From: Pomacea canaliculata
Lineage: Eukaryota > Mollusca > Gastropoda > Architaenioglossa > Ampullariidae
DNA: 64,000 bases
NCBI RefSeq assembly: GCF_003073045.1
Contig: NC_037591.1
Location: forward strand, 41,429,883 to 41,493,882
Direction: 5' to 3'
The notes beneath the pieces are model-generated. The model was not told the DNA's origin, searched no databases, and was given only the letters and a program-made list of their open reading frames with translations. Shown one piece after another: positions 13,701 to 28,600 of this stretch (position 1 is its first letter; each line of letters starts with the position of its first letter). The translations under genes were made by a program, and so were the position numbers.

Positions 13701-16663
13701 TATTGTGCAAATCAACTCTTAATTATATTTTTTAAAAGTGACAAAGCTGCTTTGTTCTAAAATTTGGACAACGACATCACAACCATTCAGTCATCTGCAT
13801 CAGTAAATTTTACATTAAATAAACTAATAGGCTCAAAGAACTGGTGCATATCTTATTGTTTCCTCTGTAGCGCATTCTTATTTCAAGACATAAGTTGTAA
13901 GACATCTCAAAGCATGATAAAATTCACAGAGCATATAAGCAGGCTGGCAAGTGTATACTCACACAAATTTGTATGAATGCCAACAGTGCATGACACAAGT
14001 GAACATAAACATGCAGGTTTGTATGAAACTTAGGGTGCAAAATCCTTGCAGTACCCTGACATTAATGCCCAATTTCACACAACACAAAAGTGTCCTTTCT
14101 CTTAAACCCTTTCAAAAAAATTAAAAAAAAACAAGAACAAAAACAAAAACAAAAAAATGTCCTTTTCAAAAGATTCTCTCTCCTGGGATCACCCATTGAA
14201 GCTGTCTTCTTGGTTTTTAGCATGTATTGTTCTTTCAGAAAACCCAGACTTGCAACAATTATTATTTTTACTACTACCCATCTCTCCAGCCTAGTCTCAT
14301 ACCTTTCGTTTGCCAGAAAAAGTGTTATCACAAGCCCTTCTTTTATTAGCTTGTGACTCCTGCATCCATTTTTCCCAGTCTATATAGCACAGCCTAGAAA
14401 CTCACTGTGCAATAAAACTTGGCATAAGTAGTTGACAATTTATAGCAACCCTAATGAATTTAAAATGCCTTTTGAGTGTAAATATAATCATTGTATTAAG
14501 CACATATAGCGTTAAAAAGGAAAGCTTATGACACAAAGCAAATTGGATTCAATTTCATAATGCCGTGTTTATCATCCTCTATGAAATGTACCAGGCTGAT
14601 GCCAGAGACTGAAAATGGCTGTCATGCCACAATAGCTCAAACTGACGGTGAACAAGTCTGGTTGAAAATTTTTACATGGACTTCAATCTCAACAATATAC
14701 AAATACAGTTATGCCACTGATGATTCTGTCTTAAAATATTCCATTCAAAACTCACAAGTGAAACCACAATATGCAAACGCATAAAAGCTTCAAATATAAA
14801 AATATTTCTCAAAAAATAATCAATCCTAAGATGCAAACTAAACAATCTGCAAGTGTTTTCAGAGATAAGGACATTTTGCAATCCAATACAAGCATACTCC
14901 TGTGTAAGCATAGTGCACAACAGACCATCATCCAAAATTTACCTGGGCCACCATTATATTTGGCAGGTGTATATAAAAGTGCTGAAATCAAATGTTATGG
15001 CCAAGGGTAGAGTAAATATACTAAATTACTCCACAAATTGCACTATATTCTGGACTGCCCCAAAGCTAGCTAGACAAGGAAATTATTTCCTAAAAAATCT
15101 AGTCAACAAAATGTGACTTATGTTCACATAACTTTTTAGATTTGTTGCTGGAGCAAGTAAAATATCTACAGCTTTCCAAAAAATAGATTTTATTAATTTG
15201 CAGTGTGTTCTAGAATGAAGACATATATCACAACCTTTGTCTTTTCTTCACCTGGCAATCTACTCAGATATCATTATTTACTGGAAGAGGGGAAACTATT
15301 TCTGACAGTTTAGCTCTCGAAAGAATAAAACAGTTTTAATACTCAGTTTACAAACTAAAAAAAAGAAAACTTTCGTGCACACTATTCTCTTCATTTTGCT
15401 TATGTGCATTTGCAGGCCTGCCCATGGCATACATGTATAATTAATTATAGTTAAAGCAAGAATATTCTGTATTTTTTTTTTAATTTAAAAAAAAAAGGTA
15501 CAGTGGCAACATAAGCATGAAGAGGATGCTGACTTCATATAAGTCTTCATGATAGGCCAGTAAATTTATAAGCAGAGCATTAAGGTAAGGTAAGCAGCTC
15601 TTACATAGTTATCATCTTTGACATAAAAATACTATTCACTGTTTCATAAACAAAGTGACATCCACACAATAAGGACAAAGATGAAAAAGATAATACCTGG
15701 AAATACATGAAAATAAATATACTAAACAAACTAAAATGAGAAAAAAAAGGAACACATAGGTTTTCACATAACAGATTAGCATCTGCCACTTGAAAATAAA
15801 TGGCTCTTAATATTTTCTTTTATTTGCTTTTAAGAATATTCATGGTTTTTTTTTCTTATAAACATACCTCTCAAGCAAAATAAAATCATAATCATGATAA
15901 TCTGAACTACAAATGACATTAATTAACATTTTTTTCCTATTTTAGTATGCCTACCATATTTCTCTGGAAACTAGCTGGCAAGCATTTGTCACACATGAAA
16001 CAAGCTAATATAGTAACAGGCAGAAAATGGGACTAACAGTTCACACTATTCTGATTTCAAACAGAAATCTATACTTCTGAAGATTATTTTGAGGATTATT
16101 CTAACTAGATTTGTGACAGACAAGTCAAGAACTGGTTAACATCATCTGTGACACAAGATGCACACAGTCTTCTAAGACAACAACTGGCCAACATAAAAAA
16201 AAATAACAAAAAATTCTCATATCACATGAAATAATTCTTTTTTAAGTGAAGATTTTGTTTTAATGTTTTAAAACTTGCAGCACAAATCTTCTTGCAGAAA
16301 CCAAGAAATTTGTATAGACATGCAGCTTAAAGAATTCCTGCAAGACAAACATCTTGCAACGAAATCAAAACAGTCAAAACATACTGCAGGAAAAAGTACT
16401 TTATATGAAAATCTGCAAAATGTTAACAGCTGGAGTATGCAGACGGCAAGTTCTTGCTGGTTTTTACCTCCATTTTCTTCCATCCAATCTTTCCAAACAG
16501 TGGCTTATTCATTGATGTCCTGCTATTAAAGTTACCTGTGAGTTCCTTGGAAAGAATTATAATAAAACTGTGGAAAACAATGGTGCGAGCAATCTGGTAA
16601 AAAGCTGATGCACTCATTTAAACAGTCAGCATAGCAACAAGACGTAGTATAGTATGGCGCTGT
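10771..16663. other. Non-coding stretch, probably including the long LASP1 3' UTR
   Basis: No exon or RNA gene recognised. It directly follows the LASP1 stop on the minus strand. Minus-strand AATAAA motifs (TTTATT on the plus strand) occur, for example near 11897 and 15820, so a 3' UTR of up to about 4.7 kb is possible. A/T homopolymers are frequent. The part from 10771 to about 11000 may contain further, unrecognisable LINE sequence. Confidence 0.45.
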
Positions 16664-19600
16664 TCAGATACGCTCCACGTAGTTGGAAGGCAGCATGCCT
16701 CGCTTGCCCGTCCTCTCCACTGTGCCCTCCATCCAGCCTGCATCAATGGGATGACACTGGATGATAAGGTCACCATCCATGAAGCTAACTTCGTCTGTAT
16801 CAGCAGCAGAGTAGTCATACAGTGCTCGGCACACCATCTAGAAAATGTCAGGCATTTGTTACAAATCATGAGTAAAAATAAAAGTAAAACATCAATAAAG
16901 ACTGTAATATAAACACATTAAATGCAGGGATTTAACAGCATAATATTGCATTAACAGTGACCATAGGTGCACGCTAATTATAGTCAACAGATGTAGCCAG
17001 TAGGTTTTAGGATATTAATCATATTTTTATCACTCAGCCTAATGATGCTCTTAAAAAAAAAAAAAATGAAAACAAAGCGATTATGTTGTGCCTGAGAGTG
17101 AAACTGAATGTTGTAGCTTAACCACTGCATCATCTGAGGGATAAACCTACTATCTACAGTTATGCTCACCCCTTTGTTTGCCTGCTTTGGCGGCTGTGGC
17201 TCTGAAAAAACAAAGCAAAATAACACAATAACAAATTTATTTTTTACCTAAATAGTCCCTCTTCCCAACTATGACACACCCACTGTTTCATCTTCTAGCT
17301 ACAGCATCATTTGGAGTAAACAAGCTTCTGTCATCAAGACAAAATGAGAAAAGAGTTGAGCCTTAGTATGTGAAGCCATACTACCCCCACCAAACTCTGT
17401 ACAGATTTGCCATATACTGATAACAGATCACATGTCTGTGGTTTTTCTCTGACATATTTAAAATACTTTTTATCCTGTATAGCAGAACAAACTTTTCTTG
17501 GGCATGTAGTAAAAGACTCAGCATTTTCTAAAGATGAAATTCTTGCTGTTATGTCAACCTTCAAGTCTGAAAATGCCTCCAGCAATATGGCTCTTCCACA
17601 CCAGAGTTCCTTAACACCTTGGGTAACTCTGATGTTGTTTAGATTTAAATTAATAACTTATGTTATAAAATTTCTTAAAAGGCCACAAAAAGCAGTGTCT
17701 TTATTTTTTTAACATGTAATTCTCACATCATCTTAGTCAATCAAGGTCAAACAACAGACTACATGTACCAGTTTTACAATGACTACTACAGCAAGACTGC
17801 AGTGGTTGGGGGACAGCAAGGGCATCTTTATACAATGGATATATTCAGATCATAACTGCAAAAGCTTGATTTTTTTAACCCTTTAATGCCCCAAAGTGTC
17901 AAGATTAAAGATTAGAACTGACATAAAAAATATGTTAATCCTATTCAAAGCAATCAAGGGACAACTTGATACAAACAAACTAATGCAGAATAGTAATAAC
18001 AAAAAAATTCTACCCCCAGCACTCACCAGAGTAACTCTGAGGTGGTTGAGGCTGGTATGGTGCTTGACGAACTGGCTCAGGGTGGTGGAAGCCAGTAGGT
18101 ACACCTATACCTGATCCATACTGCTGGCTCATGGGATCATAATTTTCTATTGAGCCAGGCTGGCGACGTCCCGAGCCTTGGACTAAAAATTAAAAGACAC
18201 TCTATAGAATCATTATTTTCTATTCAGTCAGACTGGCAATATGCCCAGCTTCAGACTGAAAATACAATTTTTATAGCAGGAAATTTTATGCAATACACAT
18301 AAATACGGTAAAAGCAAACTACTCCTAGATTTACACTTAGGTTCACTTTTTACATAACCCTAGTATTGCTTTATGCTGTTTCATAACAATAAAGTGATTT
18401 TTGACTATAACGAATCAAGTTAACTGAAAAAGACTAGTCAAAACATGGAAGGGATTGAAAGTTTACCAAAGTAATCCTCTCCTACCCAGATGAGAGGGTC
18501 TACAGTAATTTACATCTGTAAAATGCATGTTTTCATTTCTTGTATGATTTGAAACTCTGCTGGTTTAGTTTAAGACCAGAAACTTATTCAGAAAAACCGA
18601 GTCGAAAATTCTGTTGCTTTCATGATATAAGGTTTATCAAACAAACACTCTTGTGTGCAGTAAAGAGGTGGAAACTTTGACATCACTGTAGTACACGGCA
18701 GTATCTATAGCTGCAAGTGGAAATGCTGGGAGCAAGTGTAATCCAACATATCCACAGCAGCAACTGTACTACATTAACCTCGTTTTATGCACTGGGGAGA
18801 GTATCAATGTTTGATAGTTGATATTTTCTAAACAAAATACCTGAGTTGTCTCAGATTGCAAAAAATTATGATACTCTAAATCTATGTATTAAGAATATTT
18901 CACTCTAGTAAACGTGTAGCTTACCAGCCTCCCCTTCCCAAATGTTTCAAACAGCAGTTATCTTTCTTAGCAAGATGCTCTTTTATTTACCAAATATAGA
19001 ATGAATGTCATCTATAACATTACATCTAGTAGGGAAACTCATGCTTCACTAAGAGGCTAAAGAAGATACACAGAACATCTTATCTCTAATATGACTTGAT
19101 GCACTCAAGAATCCTCACATTCACAGATTTCTGTTGATTTTCCACTATCTCCTTAGCACCACAAAACAAATTACTTCTACAATGCAAATGATCGTTTAAG
19201 AGCTGTTTGTTTTGTCAGACAATGATATACCATCCCAAATTAGCATGTGTTAACACAAAATAAATCTACACTGAAGCATAAAATCTATTTTACAATGGTG
19301 CAAGTGAATTAGAAAAGAACAACTCATGAGATCATGAGTTTAAATGGTTATCAATTAGTAAGATACTGTGCTAGGGATACACTACCTCCTGATACACAAA
19401 CAGGAAAGATAACATGCACAGTTATAATCAGTTTTATGCATCCAATTTGTGGAAAAATACAATGAAGAAATGTGACAAGAGGCACTACATATAAAGTAAA
19501 ATGAATGCACTGCACATATTGATACAAACAGATTTGAAGAGATATTTTGTAAGCAATTATAATAATTGCAAATACAGACGACAGCATAGAGTAACTTGCA

Positions 19601-22600
19601 AAATGGTGTGGTTAGTAGCAACAAATTGCGTGAGAGAAAAATACAGCACAGGTGTCTAATAAAATATAACAAGAAAGACAATAAATGATTTTCAAAAGCT
19701 GCAAGAATCTCTCTCTCACGCACACACACAGAACTCTAAGCACTTGTGTGTCAAAACTAGATAGTAATAAGGAAAATAGTTGTGTTAGTAGCTACCCAAG
19801 AATGTGTATTTTCTAGAAAAACTTTAAACCCTTATCTCATACACAGCAAAGATCTTTATGGGGTAAGTATTCCTTCTACAAATAAGCTGAAGAGCTAAAA
19901 AGCTAACAAACTCATATTTTGATCTACAGACTTTTAGAATTCACCAAAACTGTTTTTAACATTCAGTCAAAACTCATAATTAGTGTGGCAAACTTTATCA
20001 ACTCCCAAGAATTTCTGGCAGATAAAACAGTCCAAGGTTAATTTCAAAAGAAACAAATACCCAAGAATATTATCTTAAACTGTAGAAGCACTTCAACCTC
20101 TTGTTACAAGCATACTGAGCTTCAATAATCTTGTCAGTAAAATTAGTGCCTCGTCATATATACCAGTGTTGTCAAAGAAGAGGCATGATAACTTTTTTAC
20201 TTACAGGCATCGCCAGAAAATTGTAGGCCTAAAACCCACATAAAAGGTGTCTCATATTTACAGACAAAGCTAGCATTAAGCTTATGCAAGTCACAGTCAA
20301 ACAATCCCACACACTTAAGCAAAACACTGACAACAAATGTCAGCCACCAAACATCACATACTTGGAACTTTAACCCCAAACTAATGAAATCTTTCATAAA
20401 TCAATGAAAAAAAAAGGATCAAAACCCTCTGTCAACAACAACACACCCATGCTATTCTCTAAATTCTACACACAAGGCAGTTTCCACAATGCAATCAAGC
20501 CAAGGGCTATGATAGTTTGATATAAAGTGATCTGTGCAGTTTATTTAAAATTTTCTATTAGATGTGAAAACATTTCAGTCTTTATGCTATTGATACCTGC
20601 CATAAAATTGTTGGCTAACACAAAGAATTGCTTGTTGACTAGACATCGTTCTACCTTATAATATGTATATAGACATACACTACAAACCTGTAACTAATCC
20701 AGCCTGGCACGGAAATCACTGCAGTTTTACAACGCATGTCAGCGTGTGGTTTTATGGTTATCAATTGTGCCAATGTGCAGCTGTGGCTTTTCAATCTGCA
20801 GTTTTTCTAATACTCCTGCATTTTAACAGTGCTCTGTAGCTAGTCTGTTGTTTATCAAGCCAGGAAATGGAGAACCCTCAGTTGTGTAAAATCTCCCCCC
20901 ACCCACCCACAACCAAAAAAAACAACAATAAAACTTGTGAGAGATTCAGGATAAATTCCCAAGTCCATAGCTTTTTTTTTTTCGGGAAAGAGGAAGAATG
21001 GTACTGACCAAGCACTTTCCTCTACAGACTGGATGGTGTATCAAACATGCAGGTGGCTTTTGTCAAAATGTGTGACATCATACACTGTCTGTGTGGTTAG
21101 CATATGTGATCTATTCAGTCAGGTGAACAAGTGTGATTGTCTTCAATGCCATGGTATGAGATGATGTGAGAATGTAAAACACACTATGGCCGATTCCCAG
21201 ATTTAAATGGCGTCTGCAAGATGTGCATGTACATGGCATGTATCAAGAAATTTACCATAAGAACTTTCTAGTTAAAGTCTCATAGTAAAATCTTCCATAG
21301 ATAGATATGCCTTGTGTAGATTTTATTCATGAGGCAAGTGATCAAAAGTGCTAAATGATGTGAAGAACTGAAATATGAGAAACATGAAGATGGCAACAAG
21401 AAAGCCCACTGGATAAGCAACACACCTCAACCAGTTCCCACAACAACACCATTTTAGCAGTAGCCATCTAAAGCATTTTTTTTTAAGTCTTACCTTGCCG
21501 TCCTGGCAAAAAAGAAACCAAAAAAATTTTTTTTAATTGTGAATACATCTGAGACAAACTGCACAATACAAACTATCAGATAAGAATATCAACACTGTAC
21601 AAACCAACAAACAGTACAGTCTGTCGTTTTTTAATCCTGGAACTCCCTTTTTATCCCACTGTTGAACGAATGATCAGTTGGTGTACTATCAATACGATAC
21701 CTCTTGCCTAGGGCAGACACTAGTAATGGCTGAATATCTTGCATAGCAAAGCTCATGGAAACAATAAACAGTGCTCACGATCTGTGACTCAATATCTTCC
21801 ATCTGTTGCTTAAGACTCTAGAGGAGAGAAAATGTCGTCTGTGACAATACCCAGGTCCCCGTCAGCCACCATCCCCTTGTACTTCATCAATACTGTGCAC
21901 CCACATCATCTACAGCTGCTGCTGCCGACTGTTTTCTTACATGTATAGCCTGCATGCAACACAGCACAGCACAAACCATTTTGTTAGTGAGTGCTAATAA
22001 TTCTTTATCATTCTAGCTCTGGTTATGTTAAGTATTAAGCATGCCTATTGCATTCTCCAGCAATGCCACTGACTAATGGTTCAAATTAAACCAAATCTTA
22101 GTACCTGCAACTGTCTATAAACTAGACCACTTTTAATTTTTGCTTTTTAGGGGCTTACTGCCCAAGAGTTTATTTTCTATCAAGTTATCGTTGTTCTCAA
22201 TTATCGTGTACTAAAACAAGAGGAAAAATGCAAACAAAACAACCAATAGCATATTTACAAAAAAAAGCTTGCAACAGCGTGTGGATGACAGCTTGAGCAT
22301 GTTCTAATGTAACCACATTTTAATGGCAAAGGCTAGACATTCAAACATGAATTTGGCACCTGTATGTGTTTAATATGTAATGATAATTTGTTAATAAATG
22401 CAAAATTTTAACTTGGTAACTAACCACAAAACACTTTTTTCTACAGAATAGTCAACAGACTCATGCAGCTTTTTCTAGCCCTGTTGAAACTGCACATTCT
22501 AAGGTTTTGTGTCATGTAGGCACTTACTAGCACTAATGGTAGTGTCTTTGTGAAAATAAGTTTGTGCTAAAATTCCATAGGAACCCTAACTCTCGAAAAG

Positions 22601-25600
22601 AGAGAGAAGCAGCAACAATGACTCTGAGCATAAATATTTCCTCACAAACGTCTTTTCACCTTGATGCTGCTTTCTGCCTTATTTATGAAAACAAATGACC
22701 TGCACGAAGGTGGCTACCTGTCTTTGAGAGCAGATAGCCTAATAGAGCAATGGTGTGGGAACCTGAAGATGTGCACTTTAGTGGCTTTGATATCTCTGTG
22801 AGGCAGGCAGCCTACTTCCCCAAGATGACCAAACTGTGAATCGGGTGAAGAGATCTCGGGAAAAGGTAAGACAACACAGAGACAGAGAGAGAGAGGGATG
22901 AAAGGGATAGGGTGTTAAAACTGATGTTTAACCCGTTCCAGCAACTAATGTTATATCACAGCAAGGCAGCCAGCACTGTAAACAGATGCCACACAGTGAG
23001 AATGAACAATGTGCTTCACATGAGATCTGAACCCAGGACAGCCAATCCTTACTGAACTGGTGACAGGCGCTAACCATCGCACCACAGGAGAGATGGGCAC
23101 TACTCCTACAAAAGGTGGCCCCTTTCGGTAAATAATGGTTTTTATACCTCATCCACCTAGGACCATAAGGTCACAGGACTATCTGTACATTGACTTTTAC
23201 CCAATCAATCAAAATTATTTTAAAAATTAACGTGTCACTGTAAAATTCTGCCCCCCCCCCCTCTCCACCTGCCCCAACCAACAACATGTAACGAGAAACC
23301 CAGTACACTATCTATCTAAAATACCTATCCACATTTATCACCATGAAACACGTAGGAGATGGGAATGGGGTTCAAAAACAGATAATTTTTTTGGAGGCTT
23401 TTTAAAAGGAGATAGTGCACTGTTAAGTTTCAGAGGGTGCAAGTAGTATAGTACTAGTGGATACTTTAAATTACACTGTAATAAGTAGCCATTCATTGTA
23501 CTGAGATATTCAGTGCTACACACCCAATACAGCTGTCACTTCCTTCACCATAGATTCCACTCTTTGTATTCACAATGGTCTTAGCTTAGAAAGAGGCTGT
23601 GTTTATTCCATCACTTATCCTTCAGTGTGAGATGTCAACTTTTGTCTTGAATAAAAACTTGCTTATCTGAGATCTTTAAAACTACCTTGGGACTGTGAGC
23701 TCTGCCATGTGTCATGTGACATGAGCTGTCAGTGGAATAGGGTCAAGGTAAAAATGTTGGATCTCATAGGACTGTGTGAAAAGAGATTATGTCAAACTGG
23801 TTATGTATTCCTCTCAAACATACCTTTAAACACCAAACCATTCCTACCCCTCCCAAAGGACTGTGAAGTGTTATTACAAATTAAGAGTGGTGTTTGTTTT
23901 CTAAAGATCAGAATGGACACTGTTCTGTTATAAAAGCCAGTGACCAGCACTTATCAACAGTATCTTGTCATGCTAACAACCAATCACATGCATATACCTT
24001 TTTTAAAAGCTGTGATCTGTGACCTTTCCAAGGCAAAATTTTACTTTTCAAAAAAAAATTTGAGATATGCAACGACTTTCTGGGTAATTGAAATAATATT
24101 CATAATGTTTAAAGATATACATAAATGCAACAAGTTTGTCAATCACACTTTGCCCTTTGTTGGTACATCATGGAAACTGCCCTTGAGATAAACGTGGTCA
24201 AGCATGAAGGCCTACACCCATATAAAGGTGCCTACATACATGCATGTGCGTGCGCACACACACAACATAAATTTAAAATTTGAAAAAAAAAAAAACAACA
24301 TAAAATGCAGACTTGAACATGATCTTCTTAACACAACTGGGAATGGGAGAATGCCAAGAAACTGAAAGCATAAGCTACCTTCACCAGTGTGCGAATCATA
24401 GACGACATTGGCGTGTGTCTTGCCAGAATATGGAGAATTGTACTGAACTTGGGGTTGGTCAAAGTCCCCAATCTTGCTGGAAATGGAGCGATGTCTTGTC
24501 CCTTCTAGGTTGGGAGAGGGTTATGTACAGGGTACAAGTGTGCAACCCATCGAGAGACCAACAGTTGCAAGGTGGGAGATGATGAGTTGCAGGAATGGTG
24601 AGGAATTCAGGTGTACAGCAGTAGAAGCAAAAACATATGCAGCAGCAAAAGTGAATAATTTGCATGCAGAAAATTGTGAATCTAATGTGAACAATACATA
24701 ACCATATAAATTACTTCCACTAATTATGCTGAAAAAGCATGTTAGTAGCAAAATCAAAGTACAACCTTTTTAAAACAAAAGCTTACTTAGAGAAAGTAAT
24801 GTTTTAAATATTTTTAAATAATTATTTTTTGTATTTATTGTTCAGAAAAGGCAACTTAGAAATGACAAGTTGGCAAGTAAGTATTTCAACTTCAAGTAAA
24901 TCTGTTAAAATTTATAACTTTTTAAATTCCCTAAATTCAGTCTTATCATTTATATAAACAAGCTGGATTTCCAGTTGCTGGAGTTCTCAAATAATAAAGA
25001 TCTTCCTTATAAACATATGTGACAAGTGCAGAAAGCAGACACAAGCATGGGTAAACTTATGTGTTTTTTGAAAAATATTTGACATAAAGCAGAAGCATTT
25101 TCAAAGTGCAACTAGACTGAAACTTATTAAGACTACATCAAAAGATTTAGTGATAATCTCAGTCTATTAGGTATCTACTATTTTAAGTTCAGAGCCAGAA
25201 AGTTATTTATTATTTAGCTTCCAAACTTTTTCTTTCCAATATTATTTAGTCTTTTTAACTTCTGCTTTATTTTGGTACTAAAAACAGTGTTTTTTATATA
25301 TATATACACTGATATAAGTCATAAGCTAATTCTAATGAAACATCTAATGGCATAATGTTAAACTGCTGTGATAAAAACATTAAAAACAATTCTATAAAAC
25401 AACTGCTAACAATTAGTGATTTACTGAAAGTGTAGCATACTGAATTATGAAATACTAGAAAGGCACACGTCAATATTTAGTACTAATAAATCAATGTAAA
25501 CATTTGAAAGTTAAGCAGCCCACAAAAATTGATTATCTTAACAGTAACACGCCAATCTATTAGTCAGCTATAAAGGTCACTCAGCTCTAATAAACTGTTA

Positions 25601-28600
25601 CTGTTATTTCAAAAATATATTTGCTTATCCATCTCAATGGTTACTTTTCCTACCTTACTAAATACCTGCTATAGTCTGTTAAATGTACCATAGACTTAAC
25701 TCCAAAGGACATCATTTGTCTGATTTTTAGGTCACAAGCGACTGAACAGTTTCATCTCAGCTGATTTCACACACTAGTTCACTTGTTATATATAAACTGA
25801 TATGCATTTTGTTTCAAATCCTGTGATGGTTTATACAGCCAAGGGAGAGAATTATATCAAGATTACTACAAGTGGGCAAACTTCTTACAGCTGTTATGGT
25901 GCTGCATCAAGAGACACTTCACTGATGATAAGCATGGTCTTTGATAAGACCGGAGTATAAACTGGTCCTCAAGGAAAACAGTTTTCTGAATTGAGATGGA
26001 ATGTGATACAGCTTCACACTTTGGTGATCAAACTGTGTGATTATACCCTCAGCCCCCATGTTCTCCTTGATGAGGTACCCTTCCCACAGCCTGTCACTTG
26101 CTGCCCCTCTACTACTGGCTTACCTCAGAGGCCAATGAGGTCAAACAAAGAGGCAAGCTTTACAACATTAGACACTGCTCTACTTCTTCTGTGGGGTCCC
26201 ACAACTTAAAACTCCCAGTCCTCTTTTTTTTTTTTAGTCTTCATTTCTGGCATCCAACTTCATCAGCTTTTCTTTGATAAGTTTTTCTTCTAACCCGTTT
26301 GCTGGTGATTTCCTTCCTTTTTACAATCCTATTCTGATTCTGCATGTTGTTTTTGCTTTCATGATGATCTTTATTTTGGTTTATCTGTTCAGTTTCTTCA
26401 GACGTGCCTGATTCTTCACCCACTTTGTGTGCTGTGCTGTATGCTTAAGTCTCCATTCTGAGGTAAAAGAGGTTTAAGCCAACTGGAAAGGGTACCATAT
26501 GCCAAAAAATTAATCTCTCTCAAACTAAAATACAGACATGATTTCTCCTTTATCGTAGGGACATTATGATGGTCACTTCTTGTCAAAAGACCAGCAGAGA
26601 ATACTTTATCCAGAAAATTTGCCCTACCATCATCTGGAGCCTCAGGTCGACGCTCCTCCATGGCAGTTCGCTGCTCCCTCACACCCCAGTAGTTAATATT
26701 GCTCTGGATGGCAGTGTTATGTTTGATGCGAGCCAGCTCTGGGTCCTCAGCAACTGAGGTCTTTTGACCCTTCAGCTTCTCAAAATCTGCATGATACTGG
26801 ACCTACACAACATAAAACAATGTAGTATTCAGCTTTATAAAATGTATGAGTGTGCAAGAAAGAATACTAGATCTATGTAAAGAAGAACTTAAGCAACCAA
26901 TTTCATATAGTTTTTATACACTTTGTTATCTGTAATAAAAGGCATAAAACATTATCATGATCAAGATACAATGCAATTTTTTTAATTATCAATGATGACA
27001 GTAACAGGACTTGGTTTTCTATTAATAGTTTTTATTGTTTATAGCTGAAATGTCAGCATCTTGTCCCATGACCTGTGCTAGGCATGATCCAATTAGCCAG
27101 CAATTATCCATCTTTACACTATGATGCTAAAACAAGTGGTGTTTTTCCTAGTGACCAATCAGCTCTGTTTGCCCTCACGAATGTCCTGTTGTGAGTGATG
27201 CTGCAGCCAGCACTTCTGGTGTGTCAAGTGGGCAAATCCACTTAACATTTCATAATTAACTCTAATTATGCCAACTTTCCATTCTGATTTGTTGACATCT
27301 GTAACGAAGATAGACTTGAACAGACAAATGCAAGAAGTCTTTAAAAAAAAAAACAACCCAGATTACAGATTACTCTTTATGCAACATGGTTTTCCACTTG
27401 CCATATGAGAAGTTACTATGATCAAAATTCTGCATTGAAAACACATTGAAAAATTTGAAAAGGTTAAGCACACAAGTTTACAAAAAGAAAAAAAAAAAAT
27501 TAGGGTACAAATGGGGGAGGGGTGAGTTCAAGGAGAAATGAGGAAACAGAAAATAAAGTTGAAGGAGGAGGTATAAAATGTTCAAAGTCAGTACAGAGCC
27601 TTTCCGATCTCAAAAAGTGTAAAGGAGCAAGAATGACACACTGGTTACTAGTCAAAAGACTGGTTGAAAAGACTGATAAGACATAGCCATAGTGAACAAA
27701 GTGAGGACACGCTAACACACTGCAGGATGATTGAGACAAAACAGGTTCAGACTACTGATTACTATACTTGACTGTTATATCAACGAAATGCTTGCACTGC
27801 TTACTGCTTTACTTGTATGAAATATGTACACATGAACACGAGGTGTCTACATGTAAATATGTATGCATACAAGTATTTGAATGAAAGCTGGCTATTCACG
27901 AGCACTAACATAGTCTTGCATGTTTTCTAATTTACACCAAACATAGCATGTCCTGATTTTGCTAGATGTGTTTTATGCATGCATACAATATTGTACACAT
28001 TTCAGGTTTTTTTTTTCCTATTTGTGAGTGTGTGTGGCAAATGGAAACAATCATACACACCATGCTTTGATTTACAAAGATATCTCCAGTCTAAGTATAA
28101 ATATGAAGTATAAGTATCATCATCCATAACTGCAACCCAGGTGATTTTTTTAGTTTAAATTAACTTTAATGTTCTTGAAGAAAGTGTTAAAACTTCAGGC
28201 TGCTTCAAAACTTCAAAAAAAAAAAATGCCGTAACTGCAGAAAAAATGGGATGAACTTCATTGGTGATTGCAAACAGGACCAATCACAAGCCATGCAAGT
28301 GTACCAAACTAAAGTTCTTGGTATTCTGCTGATGGTGCTGCATTTCAATTGTATCAGCAACTGTAGTAATCTTCCCTCGACTCTTTTCAAAATCTTCATG
28401 GTATTGAACCTGCAGAGGGTAGGTAATGCAGTTATTCTTTAAGCATATTATCATCACACAAATTATCCAACATAAGTGTTGGACTCAAAAATTGAGTAAT
28501 AGCTTCTCCCAAAAAATGTTTATAGAGATAGAGGGGCTAAGATGAGGTGAAAACAATTTTTGGACAGGAGACAGTAAAATCATAAAAATGCTTCAGTTGG

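Noticed and set aside
25990..26160. Possible extra LASP1 exon ending at a gtaagcc donor on the minus strand
   Set aside because: All three frames between the plausible acceptor and the donor contain stops.
26241..26423. Lys/Glu/Asn-rich open frame on the minus strand just after LASP1 exon 26628-26802
   Set aside because: A good acceptor-like tract (cctcttttacctcag) lies upstream, but the frame that joins LASP1 in phase stops early and the long frame is not reachable. Could be an alternative last exon, yet the evidence is too weak to call.
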